From: Oerskovia flava | Lineage (GTDB): Bacteria; Actinomycetota; Actinomycetes; Actinomycetales; Cellulomonadaceae | Direction: 5' to 3' | Assembly (NCBI RefSeq): GCF_026163685.1 | Contig: NZ_JAOXSR010000009.1 | Location: 1-64,000, forward strand | Length of the DNA stretch: 64,000 nucleotides | Shown here: one piece after another, positions 26,131-34,007 of the stretch | Layout of the letters: each line of letters starts with the position of its first letter | How positions within the stretch are numbered: the first letter of the stretch is position 1 | Notes under the pieces: generated by a model | What the model was told of the DNA's origin: nothing | What the model saw: only the letters and a program-made list of their open reading frames with translations | Databases searched by the model: none | Translations under genes and position numbers: made by a program

Positions 26131-27003
26131 TCAGGTCCGGACGCCGCGGAGCACGGAGCTGCCCTCGAACTCGGCGAGCCGGACGTCGCCCGCGACGAAC
26201 CCCGGCACCGGGTCGAGCACGAGGTTGCCCGACTGTCCGTAGAACTCCACGGGGTTGCGCCACAGGACCCGGTCGACGTCGTCCTCGGTGAAGCCCGCGG
26301 CGAGCATTGCGCGCCCGGTCTTGAGCGTCTTGAGCGGGTCGGACCGGCCCCAGTCGGCCGCAGAGTTGACGATCATGCGCTCGGTGCCGTGCTCGGTGAG
26401 GATCGCGACCATCCGGTGCTCGTCCATCTTGGTGTCCGGGTAGATGGAGAACCCGGCCCACGCCCCGGCGTCGCGCACGAGCGCGACGTTGGTCTCGTTG
26501 AGGTGGTCCACGAGAACGCGCTGCGCCGGGACACCGGACTCGCGCACGACGTCCAAGGTGCGCCGGGTGCCCGCGAGCTTGTCGCGGTGCGGGGTGTGGA
26601 CCAGGACGGGGAGCTCGGCGACCTGGGCCATCTGGAGCTGACGGGCGAAGACCTCGTCCTCCTCGGGCGTCATCGAGTCGTACCCGACCTCGCCGACGGC
26701 CACGACGCCGTCCTTGAGCAGGTAGCGCGGGATCTCGTCGAGCACCTCGCGGCAGCGCGCATCGTTCGCCTCCTTGGGGTTGAGGGCGATCGTCGCGTGG
26801 TGGCGGATGCCGAACTGCGCGGCGCGGAACCTCTCCCAGCCGAGCAGGGCGTCGAAGTAGTCGAGGAACGACCCGACGCTCGTGCGGGGCTGGCCGAGCC
26901 AGAACGCCGGCTCGACGAGCGCGCGCACCCCCGCGGCGTACAGGGCCTCGTAGTCGTCGGTGGTGCGGCTCGTCATGTGGATGTGCGGGTCGAAGATGCG
27001 CAT
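26131..27003 (-). CDS. eboB: TatD-type metal-dependent hydrolase (EboB)
   Basis: This is a 290-residue amidohydrolase-superfamily protein. Metal ligands: H7 and H9 in FDPHIHM, E105 in GEVGYDS, H136 in LPVLVHTPH, H167 in LVDHLNET and D217 in NSAADWGRSD. The set is complete, so an active hydrolase is expected. It starts within the eboA stop codon (TGATG) and precedes eboE by 7 bp. In ebo clusters this protein accompanies EboA, EboC and EboE. The substrate is not known. Confidence 0.87.
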   Translation of the reverse strand: MRIFDPHIHMTSRTTDDYEALYAAGVRALVEPAFWLGQPRTSVGSFLDYFDALLGWERFRAAQFGIRHHATIALNPKEANDARCREVLDEIPRYLLKDGVVAVGEVGYDSMTPEEDEVFARQLQMAQVAELPVLVHTPHRDKLAGTRRTLDVVRESGVPAQRVLVDHLNETNVALVRDAGAWAGFSIYPDTKMDEHRMVAILTEHGTERMIVNSAADWGRSDPLKTLKTGRAMLAAGFTEDDVDRVLWRNPVEFYGQSGNLVLDPVPGFVAGDVRLAEFEGSSVLRGVRT

Positions 27004-27722
27004 CAGGCGCTCCGTCCGGTGGGGGGCTGCGGGGAGTCGGTCTCGACGTCGGGGGCCAGGCGCACCACGTCGGGCGGGACGACGCGCCCGGCGGCCCGAC
27101 GCTCGGCCGCGAAGTCGCGGGCCATCCGCGCGACCTCGTCGTCGGTGCGGTCGTCGAGCCCCGCGACGGCGTCGAGGCTGACGCCCATGAAGACCAGCTT
27201 GAGGACCGCGTGGCGCCACGCGTGCTGGCCGAGATGCCTCCGGGCGAAGGGGCCGACGGCCGCGGCGACGAGACTCTGGTCGTTGGTGCGCAGCGCGTCG
27301 GCGGCGAGCTCCGTGCCGACGGCCACCACCTCGGGCGCGAGGGACCCGCCCCGCGCGACCAGCGCGTCGAGGCCGCGCAGGACCCCGCGCCGCTCGGCGG
27401 TGTCGCCGTGCTGGTAGAGGTCCGCGAGACGCGCCCCGAGCGCCGCGCCGGCATCCGGTCCGAGCGCGTCGGCGAGGGCGACAACGAGGGATGCGCGCGC
27501 GGCGTCGTCGACCGTGCCGTGCAGCACGCCCGCGGGGTCGACGTCGGGTCGCCGCGGCGACCGGCCGACCGTGCGTCCCGCGAGCGCGAAGGCGCGCGTC
27601 ACCGAGCCCGGGTCCTGCCCGACGTCGGCGAGCGCCTCGGCGAGCCAGCGGTCACCCGGCCCCGGCGCCGGGTGGGTGGCCTCGGTCGGGTCGACGGCCG
27701 GGCTCGTCACGTCCTCGGTCAT
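27003..27722 (-). CDS. eboA: EboA domain protein
   Basis: This 239-residue protein is probably soluble and helical, with no known enzymatic fold. The diagnostic EboA segment is HAWRHAVLKLVFMGVSLDAV at about residues 167-186. The C terminus carries RMARDFAAERRAAGR. GGAGGTGCC precedes the ATG, and the start overlaps the upstream epimerase gene by 4 bp (ATGA). EboA is the defining unknown of the cluster; in cyanobacteria, loss of the cluster blocks delivery of the scytonemin precursor to the periplasm. The metabolite served here is unknown. Confidence 0.85.
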   Translation of the reverse strand: MTEDVTSPAVDPTEATHPAPGPGDRWLAEALADVGQDPGSVTRAFALAGRTVGRSPRRPDVDPAGVLHGTVDDAARASLVVALADALGPDAGAALGARLADLYQHGDTAERRGVLRGLDALVARGGSLAPEVVAVGTELAADALRTNDQSLVAAAVGPFARRHLGQHAWRHAVLKLVFMGVSLDAVAGLDDRTDDEVARMARDFAAERRAAGRVVPPDVVRLAPDVETDSPQPPTGRSA

Positions 27723-28630
27723 GGCACCTCCGTGCGTCTGGTGTGGTCGGTGGCCGCGCGCATCGCGGCCATGCTGCGGCGGGCGAGGCCGGGCGCGTCG
27801 TAGGAGTGGCGCGGCAGCTCGACCGCCGCGACGCCGGTGTAGCCGATCTCGGTGAGCGTGGCGAGCACGAGCGGCAGGTCGATCTCCCCCTCGCCGAACG
27901 GGCGGTGCTCGTGGTGGGTGCGGGGCATGTCGTCGAGCTGGACGTTGGCGAGGTGCGGGGCGGCGGCGCGCAGCGCCCCGACGACGCCGTCGGGCTCGAC
28001 GACCAGGCAGTGCCCGACGTCGACCGTGACGCCCAGCTCGGGCGGTGCGCCGAGCTCCTCGTGCAGGCGCAGCGCGTCGGCGACGGTCTCGACGAGCATG
28101 CCGGGCTCGGGCTCGAGCGAGAGCTGCACACCGTGACCGCGCGCGTTCTCGACGAGGTCGGGGAGCCGGTCGCGCAGGCGCGCCCACCCGTCGGCCGGGG
28201 ACGCGTCGTCGGGCAGGACGCCCGAGAAGAAGGACACGCACTCCGCGTCGAGGCCCGCGGCGATCTCGACGGCCCGCTCGAGGAACCGCACCCGCGCCGC
28301 GGCCTGCGCGTCGACGAGGGTCGGGCGGTGCTTGACGTACGGGTCGAGAAGGAAGCGCGTGCCGGTCTCGACGACGACACGCATCCCCGCGCCGTCGTGC
28401 ATCCCGGCGAGACGCTCCCGCAGCACGTCGACCCGCTCGCCCCACCCGGGCGCGAACGGGTCGAGGTGCGGGAACCCGAGCGTGAGGGCGACCGCGCCGT
28501 ACCCCTCGTGCTCGAGCACGTCGAGCACCACGTCGAGCGGGTGGTCGGTGAACCCGTTCGTGCCGTAGCCGAGCGCGAAGGGCGGAACGTGGTGCCCGAC
28601 GTCGGCCGGCACCCCGGGCGCGCCGCTCAC
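27719..28630 (-). CDS. Sugar phosphate isomerase/epimerase (TIM barrel)
   Basis: This is a 303-residue xylose-isomerase-like barrel, distinct from EboE. FALGYGTNGFTDHPL opens the domain. Metal-site candidates are ETGTRFLLDP, SLEPEPGMLVE, TVDVGHCLVVEPDG and AVELPRHSYDAP. It starts with GTG overlapping the eboC stop (GTGA) and overlaps eboA by 4 bp. It probably interconverts an inositol- or sugar-derived intermediate between the synthase and the later hydrolases. That is inference from operon position. Confidence 0.82.
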   Translation of the reverse strand: MSGAPGVPADVGHHVPPFALGYGTNGFTDHPLDVVLDVLEHEGYGAVALTLGFPHLDPFAPGWGERVDVLRERLAGMHDGAGMRVVVETGTRFLLDPYVKHRPTLVDAQAAARVRFLERAVEIAAGLDAECVSFFSGVLPDDASPADGWARLRDRLPDLVENARGHGVQLSLEPEPGMLVETVADALRLHEELGAPPELGVTVDVGHCLVVEPDGVVGALRAAAPHLANVQLDDMPRTHHEHRPFGEGEIDLPLVLATLTEIGYTGVAAVELPRHSYDAPGLARRSMAAMRAATDHTRRTEVP

Positions 28631-29565
28631 GTCTCGCTCATCTCGGCCCGGCCCGGGCGGCGGGCGGCACGGCGCAGCAGACGGCCCGCGACCTCGACGC
28701 CGGCGAGCACCCCCACCGACCCGAGGCTGCCGCCGCGCGCGGCCCACGCCGCCTGGAGCGGGACCATCGCGCGGATGCCGGCCTTCGTGGCCGTGAACGC
28801 CCGGTCTGCGCTCGGCACCTGCACCGCGTCGAGCTGCGCCGGCAGGCACGTCGCGGCATACAGCACGGCCGCCCCGGTCGCGGCGAGGGCCGTGGCCGCA
28901 CCGGTACGACGACCCGCCCCGGCCGCCGCCGAGCGGCGGCGGTCGGCGAGCACCCCGGCGACGACCGCGCCGACCACGAGCGTGGTCCCGGCGGCCACAC
29001 CCGCTGCCGCGCGCGGCGTCGTGCCGTGCACCTCGCCCCGCGAGAGGACCGTCACGCCCGCGGTGTGCGCCGCGACGGCGGCCGCGGCGGGCAGCGCGGC
29101 GCGCAGCCGCCCCCGGCCCGCACCCATGAGGACGTCGAGACCGCGGCACGCCGCCATCACGGCGGGTCCCGTCGGGTGGTTCTTGGCGGCGAGGTCGTAC
29201 GTCCAGACGCTCGCGGCGAGCGGGACCGCGACGACGACCGACCGCGCGCCGCCGCCCACGGCGGCGAGCCCCAGGCCGGCGGTCGTCAGGCCGCCCGCGA
29301 CGGCGAGCGCCCGCGACGGGCTGACACGGCCGGACGGGATCGGTCGCTCGGGCCGCTCGCGCGCGTCGAGGTCGCGGTCCGCGTAGTCGTTCAGCGCCAT
29401 CCCGCCCGCGTAGAGGCAGGCCGAGGCGAGCGGGAGCGCCACGCGCCGCGGCGTGGGGCGGTGCCCGGCCGCCGCACCGCCCGCGAGCGTGTCACCGAGC
29501 ACGGACAGGACCGCGGGGGCGCGGACCAGGTCGAGGTAGTCGTGCAGGGTCGTCCTCGTCGTCAC
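28627..29565 (-). CDS. eboC: UbiA-like prenyltransferase EboC
   Basis: This is a 312-residue polytopic membrane protein with about eight hydrophobic segments. The first Asp-rich motif NDYADRDLDARERPERPIP (from residue 59) is intact. I did not find an obvious second UbiA Asp motif, so prenyl transfer cannot be assumed. GTG start, coupled to the synthase gene by a GTGA overlap. It is the only integral membrane protein of the operon, so it is where a cyclitol-type head group could meet a polyprenyl lipid, or where export could occur. Confidence 0.83.
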   Translation of the reverse strand: MTTRTTLHDYLDLVRAPAVLSVLGDTLAGGAAAGHRPTPRRVALPLASACLYAGGMALNDYADRDLDARERPERPIPSGRVSPSRALAVAGGLTTAGLGLAAVGGGARSVVVAVPLAASVWTYDLAAKNHPTGPAVMAACRGLDVLMGAGRGRLRAALPAAAAVAAHTAGVTVLSRGEVHGTTPRAAAGVAAGTTLVVGAVVAGVLADRRRSAAAGAGRRTGAATALAATGAAVLYAATCLPAQLDAVQVPSADRAFTATKAGIRAMVPLQAAWAARGGSLGSVGVLAGVEVAGRLLRRAARRPGRAEMSET

Positions 29566-30851
29566 GACTGGTGCGGCGTCTCGGTCGGCGTGCGGTCGGC
29601 GGCACGATCGGCAGCGTGCCCGACCCACCGGGCGAGCTCGGCGGCCTGGTCGGCCGCGCTGTGCACGTCGCTCCCCCACGGGTCCTTGAAGAAGAAGCCC
29701 AGCTCCGGGACCGGGCCGCCCAGACCGGCAGCGTCTGCGAGCGCCAGCAGCCGGGCGAGGTCGAGCACGAGCGGGGCGGCGAGCATCGAGTCGTAGGCGC
29801 TCCAGGTGGTCTGGAGCGTCAGGCGCGACCCGAGGAAGCCCTCGACGTGCACGTGGTCCCACGCGACCTTGATGTCGCCCAGGTCGGGGACGTTGTCGAT
29901 GTGCAGCGGCGTCACGCCGGTGCCCGTGAGGTCCTGCAGCCCGCGGTTCTTCGACGCGAGCTTGCTGCGTACGGCCTGCGGGTCGGCCAGCGTCGCGCCG
30001 TCGCCCCCGCCGAGGAGGTTCGTGCCCGCCCAGGACAGCACGCGCAGCCCGCGCGCCTCGAACGCGGGCGCGAGCACGGTGCGCAGCCAGGTCTGCCCGG
30101 TCTTGCCGTCCTGCCCGGCGACGGGCACGCCCCGCTGCGTCGCGAGCTCGAGGAGGACCGGCAGGTGCATGCTCGCCGACGGGGTGAAGCCCGCGTACGG
30201 CGCGCCTGCGAGGACAGCGGCGTAGGCGACGACGGAGCTCGGCGGCAGCACGGTGCGTGCCGGGTCCGCGAGGGCAGCCTGCAGGAGGTCGAGGTCCTCG
30301 AACTCCGGGGCGGTCTCGGCGGGCGGCTCGGTCGACGCGAGGTCGACGACGACGACCCGGGCCAGGTCGTGCCGGGTCCGGAACGAGTTGATGTCGGCGG
30401 CCAGCCGCTCGGCCGCGCGGCCCTGCGACTCGGGGCCGGCACCAGGGTGCCCGGCCGACCCGGACGAGCCGGCCGACCCGGCGCGGAGGTGGGGGTCGTA
30501 CCCGGGGCGGACCTCGGCGTCGGCCCGCTCGAGGGCAGCGTGCGTCGCGTCGAGGAGCCGCGCGTTGATCATGCCCGCCTCGACGAGCAGCTCGGCCCGC
30601 TTGACCATCGAGACGTCGCTGATGTCGTGGCCGCCGACCACGAGGTCGGCGAAAGCCGGCAGCGGCGCCCCGTCGAAGGGCGGGCGGGCCGTGACACAGC
30701 CGACCGGTTCGGCGAGCCCGGCGGCGATCGCCGCGAGGCCGAGCGTCGCGGTCGTCGCGACCGAGCCCCGGGCGCCGACGAACCAGACGCCGGTCCGCTC
30801 CCGAGCAGGTCGTCGTGCGGAGGTGGGGTCGTGCGCGGCCTTCTGGTGCAT
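29562..30851 (-). CDS. ino1: myo-Inositol-1-phosphate synthase (first gene of ebo-type operon)
   Basis: This 429-residue enzyme converts glucose-6-phosphate to inositol phosphate with bound NAD. The N-terminal NAD motif is VGARGSVATTATLG (residues 25-38). Conserved NLLGGGDGATL, STPSASMHLPV-type and FFKDPWGSDVHS segments are present. The length is that of the short bacterial/archaeal form. GGGAGCG precedes the ATG. It heads the operon and is coupled to eboC. In cyanobacterial and algal ebo clusters the comparable position in the pathway is taken by EboD, a dehydroquinate-synthase-like sugar-phosphate cyclase, so this appears to be a functional substitution. Confidence 0.87.
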   Translation of the reverse strand: MHQKAAHDPTSARRPARERTGVWFVGARGSVATTATLGLAAIAAGLAEPVGCVTARPPFDGAPLPAFADLVVGGHDISDVSMVKRAELLVEAGMINARLLDATHAALERADAEVRPGYDPHLRAGSAGSSGSAGHPGAGPESQGRAAERLAADINSFRTRHDLARVVVVDLASTEPPAETAPEFEDLDLLQAALADPARTVLPPSSVVAYAAVLAGAPYAGFTPSASMHLPVLLELATQRGVPVAGQDGKTGQTWLRTVLAPAFEARGLRVLSWAGTNLLGGGDGATLADPQAVRSKLASKNRGLQDLTGTGVTPLHIDNVPDLGDIKVAWDHVHVEGFLGSRLTLQTTWSAYDSMLAAPLVLDLARLLALADAAGLGGPVPELGFFFKDPWGSDVHSAADQAAELARWVGHAADRAADRTPTETPHQS

Positions 30852-30999
30852 CGTCGCTCCCGGTCCGGGCGGTGCCCGCGAACGGGCCCCGAGTCGTCAC
30901 GGCGGAGGCTTCGCTGCGACCGCCGGACCAACCGGCTCCGGGCGACGGTGCGCACCACGACGGTCCGCACCCCGTCCGGAGACCGGGTGATCTTCAGCG

Positions 31000-31028
31000 A
31001 CCCTAACCACACTTTTAACGGTGGTCAA
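31000..31028 (-). promoter_or_regulatory. Predicted promoter of the ebo-type operon
   Basis: On the minus strand, TTGACC (31023-31028) and TAGGGT (31000-31005) are spaced by 17 bp, matching actinobacterial housekeeping promoters (TTGAC, TANNNT). Transcription would start near 30993, giving a leader of about 140 nt before the synthase ATG. CTTTT and AAAAG half-sites flank the -35 (31012-31016 and 31031-31035) and may mark a regulator site. This segment (31005-31075) is notably more A+T-rich than its surroundings. Confidence 0.55.
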
Positions 31029-31091
31029 TCAAAAGACCGGGTGTCGGAGGTCAAGGGCCTGGTAGTACCTTTCAAAAGGGCGCCTGCCGAC

Positions 31092-32630
31092 CTACCGCAC
31101 GGTCGAGAAGTCGAGCTGGTCGTCGACGACCGCTATCGAGGACCACATGTTGCCCTCGGCGTCGCGCAGCTCGTAGGCAGGCAGCAGCACGGCCGCGCCG
31201 TCGGGCTGGTAGTGGACCGCGAGACCCAGCCGTGCCTCGACGATCGCGACCTCATCGACCGGCCACCTGATCGCGTCCCCGCTCCCGACCGTCGGCGGGA
31301 CGGTGGGCGCCGGCGGCTCGACCCACTCCTGCATCTCGCCCTCGCGCGCCCAGACGACCGGGCCCCCGTACCCGCCGCCGAAGCGCGGGTCACCGAGCCG
31401 CTCGACCGCCTCCTGCGGGCTCACGACGTCGTAGGTGCCGATCGACACCGGCTCCGCCAGGGCGCCGTACATCGACTGCAGCCCACCGCCGGTGAAGGTC
31501 CCGCTCCACGCGCTCCCGGTCCGCTGACCGTCGACGACCTCCTCGGCGTTGACCCACACCCAGGTGTCGTCATCCTCGCTGCGATCCACGACGACCTCGA
31601 AGCGGTCCGCGTCCACACCCACGGTCGCGAGCGCGTCCCGCATCTGGCGCTCCACCTCCCCGTCGCTCGGCGCAGGGCCCAGGTCCCGCTCGGTGCACTC
31701 GCCCGGGTAGTCCGTCGCCGCCTCTTCGTCCGCCGATGCCTCGGGCTCCGACGTGTCGTCGCTCGTGCCGGGCATCGGGAGGATCTCCACCGGGCCGCAG
31801 TACCACGGGTCCTTGGTGGGGTCGTTGTAGTGGAGGCTCGCCAACCCGTCGGGCTGGATGCTCACCGCCGGCCCGGAACCGTCCTGCGGCCCGACCGTCC
31901 AGGAACCGTACTCCGCGCGGACCTCGCCCTCGACACCGAGCGCCGTGGCGAGCCGCAGCGCCTCCTCCTGCGAGAAGACCCCGGCCGCGTCGTACGCGAA
32001 GGCCTCCGCGCTGCCCCCGTCGGCACTCAGGCCGTCCGCACGGAAGACCGTGCGCCCGCCCCAGTAGCCCGGGTAGTACATCGACGACGCCATGTCCTGC
32101 GCCGCCGCACCGTCCGCCATGCCCCCCATCTCGGCGGAGCGCAACGCGCCGAACTCCTCCACGGCCCCGGCATCCCCGCCCCGTCCCCCGCCCTGACCCG
32201 GCCCGGTGAGCACGATGGGACCGAACGCATCGTCTTCGGGACCTCCCGCAGCCCCCACGGCGTACCCGCCCGCACCGACCACGAGGACGCCGGCCACCAC
32301 CGCCGCGACCTGCAGCGGCGCACGCCGACGGCGACGCGCAGCGTCCTCCCGACGGACGGCGAGGTCGACGGGCACCACACCCTGCGAGCGCGCGCCGTCT
32401 TGCGGCTCGTCCGGTCCGGGGCCCGCGTCCGACGCCGTCGGCACCACCGCGATCTTGTCGCGGACCGCGCGGTCGAGCGCCTCCTGGTCGGGCGCGGTGC
32501 GCGCGGCCGGATCCGCGGACCGCACCCGGTCGAACGCCTCGTCCCGCTCAGGGGCTCCGGGCTCGTGCGGTAGGGACTCCGCTGATCCAGGCTCGGGGGA
32601 TCCAGGGACGGGGTGGCTCGTGTCGTTCAT
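31092..32630 (-). CDS. Membrane-anchored partner of sigma factor (anti-sigma-like)
   Basis: This is a 512-residue single-pass protein. Residues 1 to about 100 are acidic, then basic and cytoplasmic (DKIAVVPTASD; RREDAARRRRRAP). One TM helix lies at about 105-127. A large extracytoplasmic part has four cysteines and ends LDFSTVR. I recognise no canonical zinc-binding anti-sigma motif. The role is inferred from position: it follows an ECF-type sigma factor by 38 bp with good GGAGGG spacing, the usual layout for sigma/sensor pairs. The outer domain would sense an envelope signal. Confidence 0.7.
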   Translation of the reverse strand: MNDTSHPVPGSPEPGSAESLPHEPGAPERDEAFDRVRSADPAARTAPDQEALDRAVRDKIAVVPTASDAGPGPDEPQDGARSQGVVPVDLAVRREDAARRRRRAPLQVAAVVAGVLVVGAGGYAVGAAGGPEDDAFGPIVLTGPGQGGGRGGDAGAVEEFGALRSAEMGGMADGAAAQDMASSMYYPGYWGGRTVFRADGLSADGGSAEAFAYDAAGVFSQEEALRLATALGVEGEVRAEYGSWTVGPQDGSGPAVSIQPDGLASLHYNDPTKDPWYCGPVEILPMPGTSDDTSEPEASADEEAATDYPGECTERDLGPAPSDGEVERQMRDALATVGVDADRFEVVVDRSEDDDTWVWVNAEEVVDGQRTGSAWSGTFTGGGLQSMYGALAEPVSIGTYDVVSPQEAVERLGDPRFGGGYGGPVVWAREGEMQEWVEPPAPTVPPTVGSGDAIRWPVDEVAIVEARLGLAVHYQPDGAAVLLPAYELRDAEGNMWSSIAVVDDQLDFSTVR

Positions 32631-32668
32631 GACGCCCTCCAGCTCGGCGATCCGCGGGTCCGGATCCT

Positions 32669-33229
32669 CTACCCCTCCTGTGTCAGCGGGGCGGACGTTC
32701 TTGCACCCGCCCCCTCCTCGGCCCAGGCCGCGCGCAACCGTGAGCGCGCCCGGGAGAGTGCGGCGTCCGCCCCTCCTCGCGAGACCCCGAGCACACCCGC
32801 GAGGTCGTCGCCGCCGAGCCCGTCCCAGGCGTTGAGCAGCAGGATCCGCCGGTCTCGCGGGGAGAGCGCGCCGAGCACCCGCCGCACCTCGTCGTCGACG
32901 ACGGCCAGGTCGGCCGGGTCGACGTCGTCCGGCTCGTCCGGAACCGTCGCGAGCGGCAGCGCACGGGACTTGCGCCGATGGTTGGCGAGCACGAACCCCG
33001 CGGTCCGGTACAGCCAGGGCAGCTCCGCTCCGTCGGGCACGTCCTCGCGGCGGCGCCAGGCCGTGGCGAGCACCTCGGCCGCGAGGTCCTCGGCGTCGGG
33101 ACCCACGCCACCGTCCCGCGACGGCAGCCGACGGCGGAAGTACCGGGAGAGGGCCGTCGCGTGCGCGGCGAAGAGACGCTCGAACCAGGCATCGTCGCGA
33201 GGGCCGCGAGGTACCGCACGGGATGTCAC
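32669..33229 (-). CDS. ECF-type RNA polymerase sigma factor
   Basis: This is a 186-residue sigma-70-family protein. Region 2 includes FERLFAAHATALSRYFRRRL, DAEDLAAEVLATAWRRRED and LPWLYRTAGFVLANHRRKSR. Region 4 is LSPRDRRILLLNAWDGLGG followed by LAGVLGVSRGGADAALSRAR. The start GTG at 33229 has GGAG 6 bp upstream; an ATG further up (33295) would add 22 unconserved residues. It forms a unit with the downstream membrane protein. Its regulon is unknown, but the ebo-type operon lies immediately beyond its partner. Confidence 0.87.
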   Translation of the reverse strand: MTSRAVPRGPRDDAWFERLFAAHATALSRYFRRRLPSRDGGVGPDAEDLAAEVLATAWRRREDVPDGAELPWLYRTAGFVLANHRRKSRALPLATVPDEPDDVDPADLAVVDDEVRRVLGALSPRDRRILLLNAWDGLGGDDLAGVLGVSRGGADAALSRARSRLRAAWAEEGAGARTSAPLTQEG

Positions 33230-33356
33230 AGGGGCTCCAGGTGTCTCGAGTGCGCCTACACCTGCTCTGTGTCGCGGGTACGCCCGATCTTGCACACCCG
33301 CGTCCAGCGGTCCGGCCCGGCTACTCCGACGACCGTCCGGGCTGCCTCACCGACGT

Positions 33357-33914
33357 TCATGAGGACGGGTCGCCGCCCCACACGAACTCCGGCGCCGCAG
33401 TCCCGGCGCGCGTGTCGTCGAAGGGCGGCATCCGCACCGTCCCGAGGTCGCCGACGACGAGGTCCAGCCCGTCCGCGGGGTCCACCCCCGGCGGCAGCCG
33501 CACCACGGTCGTCACCGGCACCAGGTCACGCGTACAGCGCCCGTCGTCCGCCTTCTCGAGGAAAGAGACCACGACCTCCTCGCCGTGGCGCTCCGCCTCG
33601 GCCTCCGCGACGAGCGGGCATGTGCTCGAGGCGGAAGCGACGACGTAGACGAGATCGTCGTCGGCGGTCCACGCCGCACCCCAGCCGGTGCCACCGGTGC
33701 CATCGGTGGACAGGCCGGGCACACCGGAGGTCGCGGCGCCAGGGGCGAGCGCGGGACCGCCGTGCCCGGCGGGGTCCTCGGCAGCCTCCTCCGCGTCGAC
33801 GGGAGCCGTCGTGACGTCGACCCAGGACTCGCCGCCGCGGTCAGCGCAGCCCGAGAGCACCACGACGGCGCCGACGAGGACGCCGACGAGGACGCCGGTC
33901 CGGTGGGCTCGCAC
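33357..33914 (-). CDS. Putative lipoprotein
   Basis: This is a 185-residue exported lipoprotein with a GTG start. The lipobox VVLSGC has the acylated Cys at residue 23. A low-complexity acidic and glycine-rich spacer is followed by a folded segment with two cysteines (STCPLV; GRCTRD), probably a disulfide. The family is not recognised. It lies between the sigma-factor gene and the divergent DUF4012 gene, with no clear functional tie to either. Confidence 0.65.
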   Translation of the reverse strand: MRAHRTGVLVGVLVGAVVVLSGCADRGGESWVDVTTAPVDAEEAAEDPAGHGGPALAPGAATSGVPGLSTDGTGGTGWGAAWTADDDLVYVVASASSTCPLVAEAEAERHGEEVVVSFLEKADDGRCTRDLVPVTTVVRLPPGVDPADGLDLVVGDLGTVRMPPFDDTRAGTAAPEFVWGGDPSS

Positions 33915-34007
33915 CGGCTCATCCTCGCACCCGGGCCCGCGGATATCACCCTCACATCACCCGGCACGAGGGCGAGGCGACGTTCCTCAGGCCTCTACGC
34001 TGGTCCC

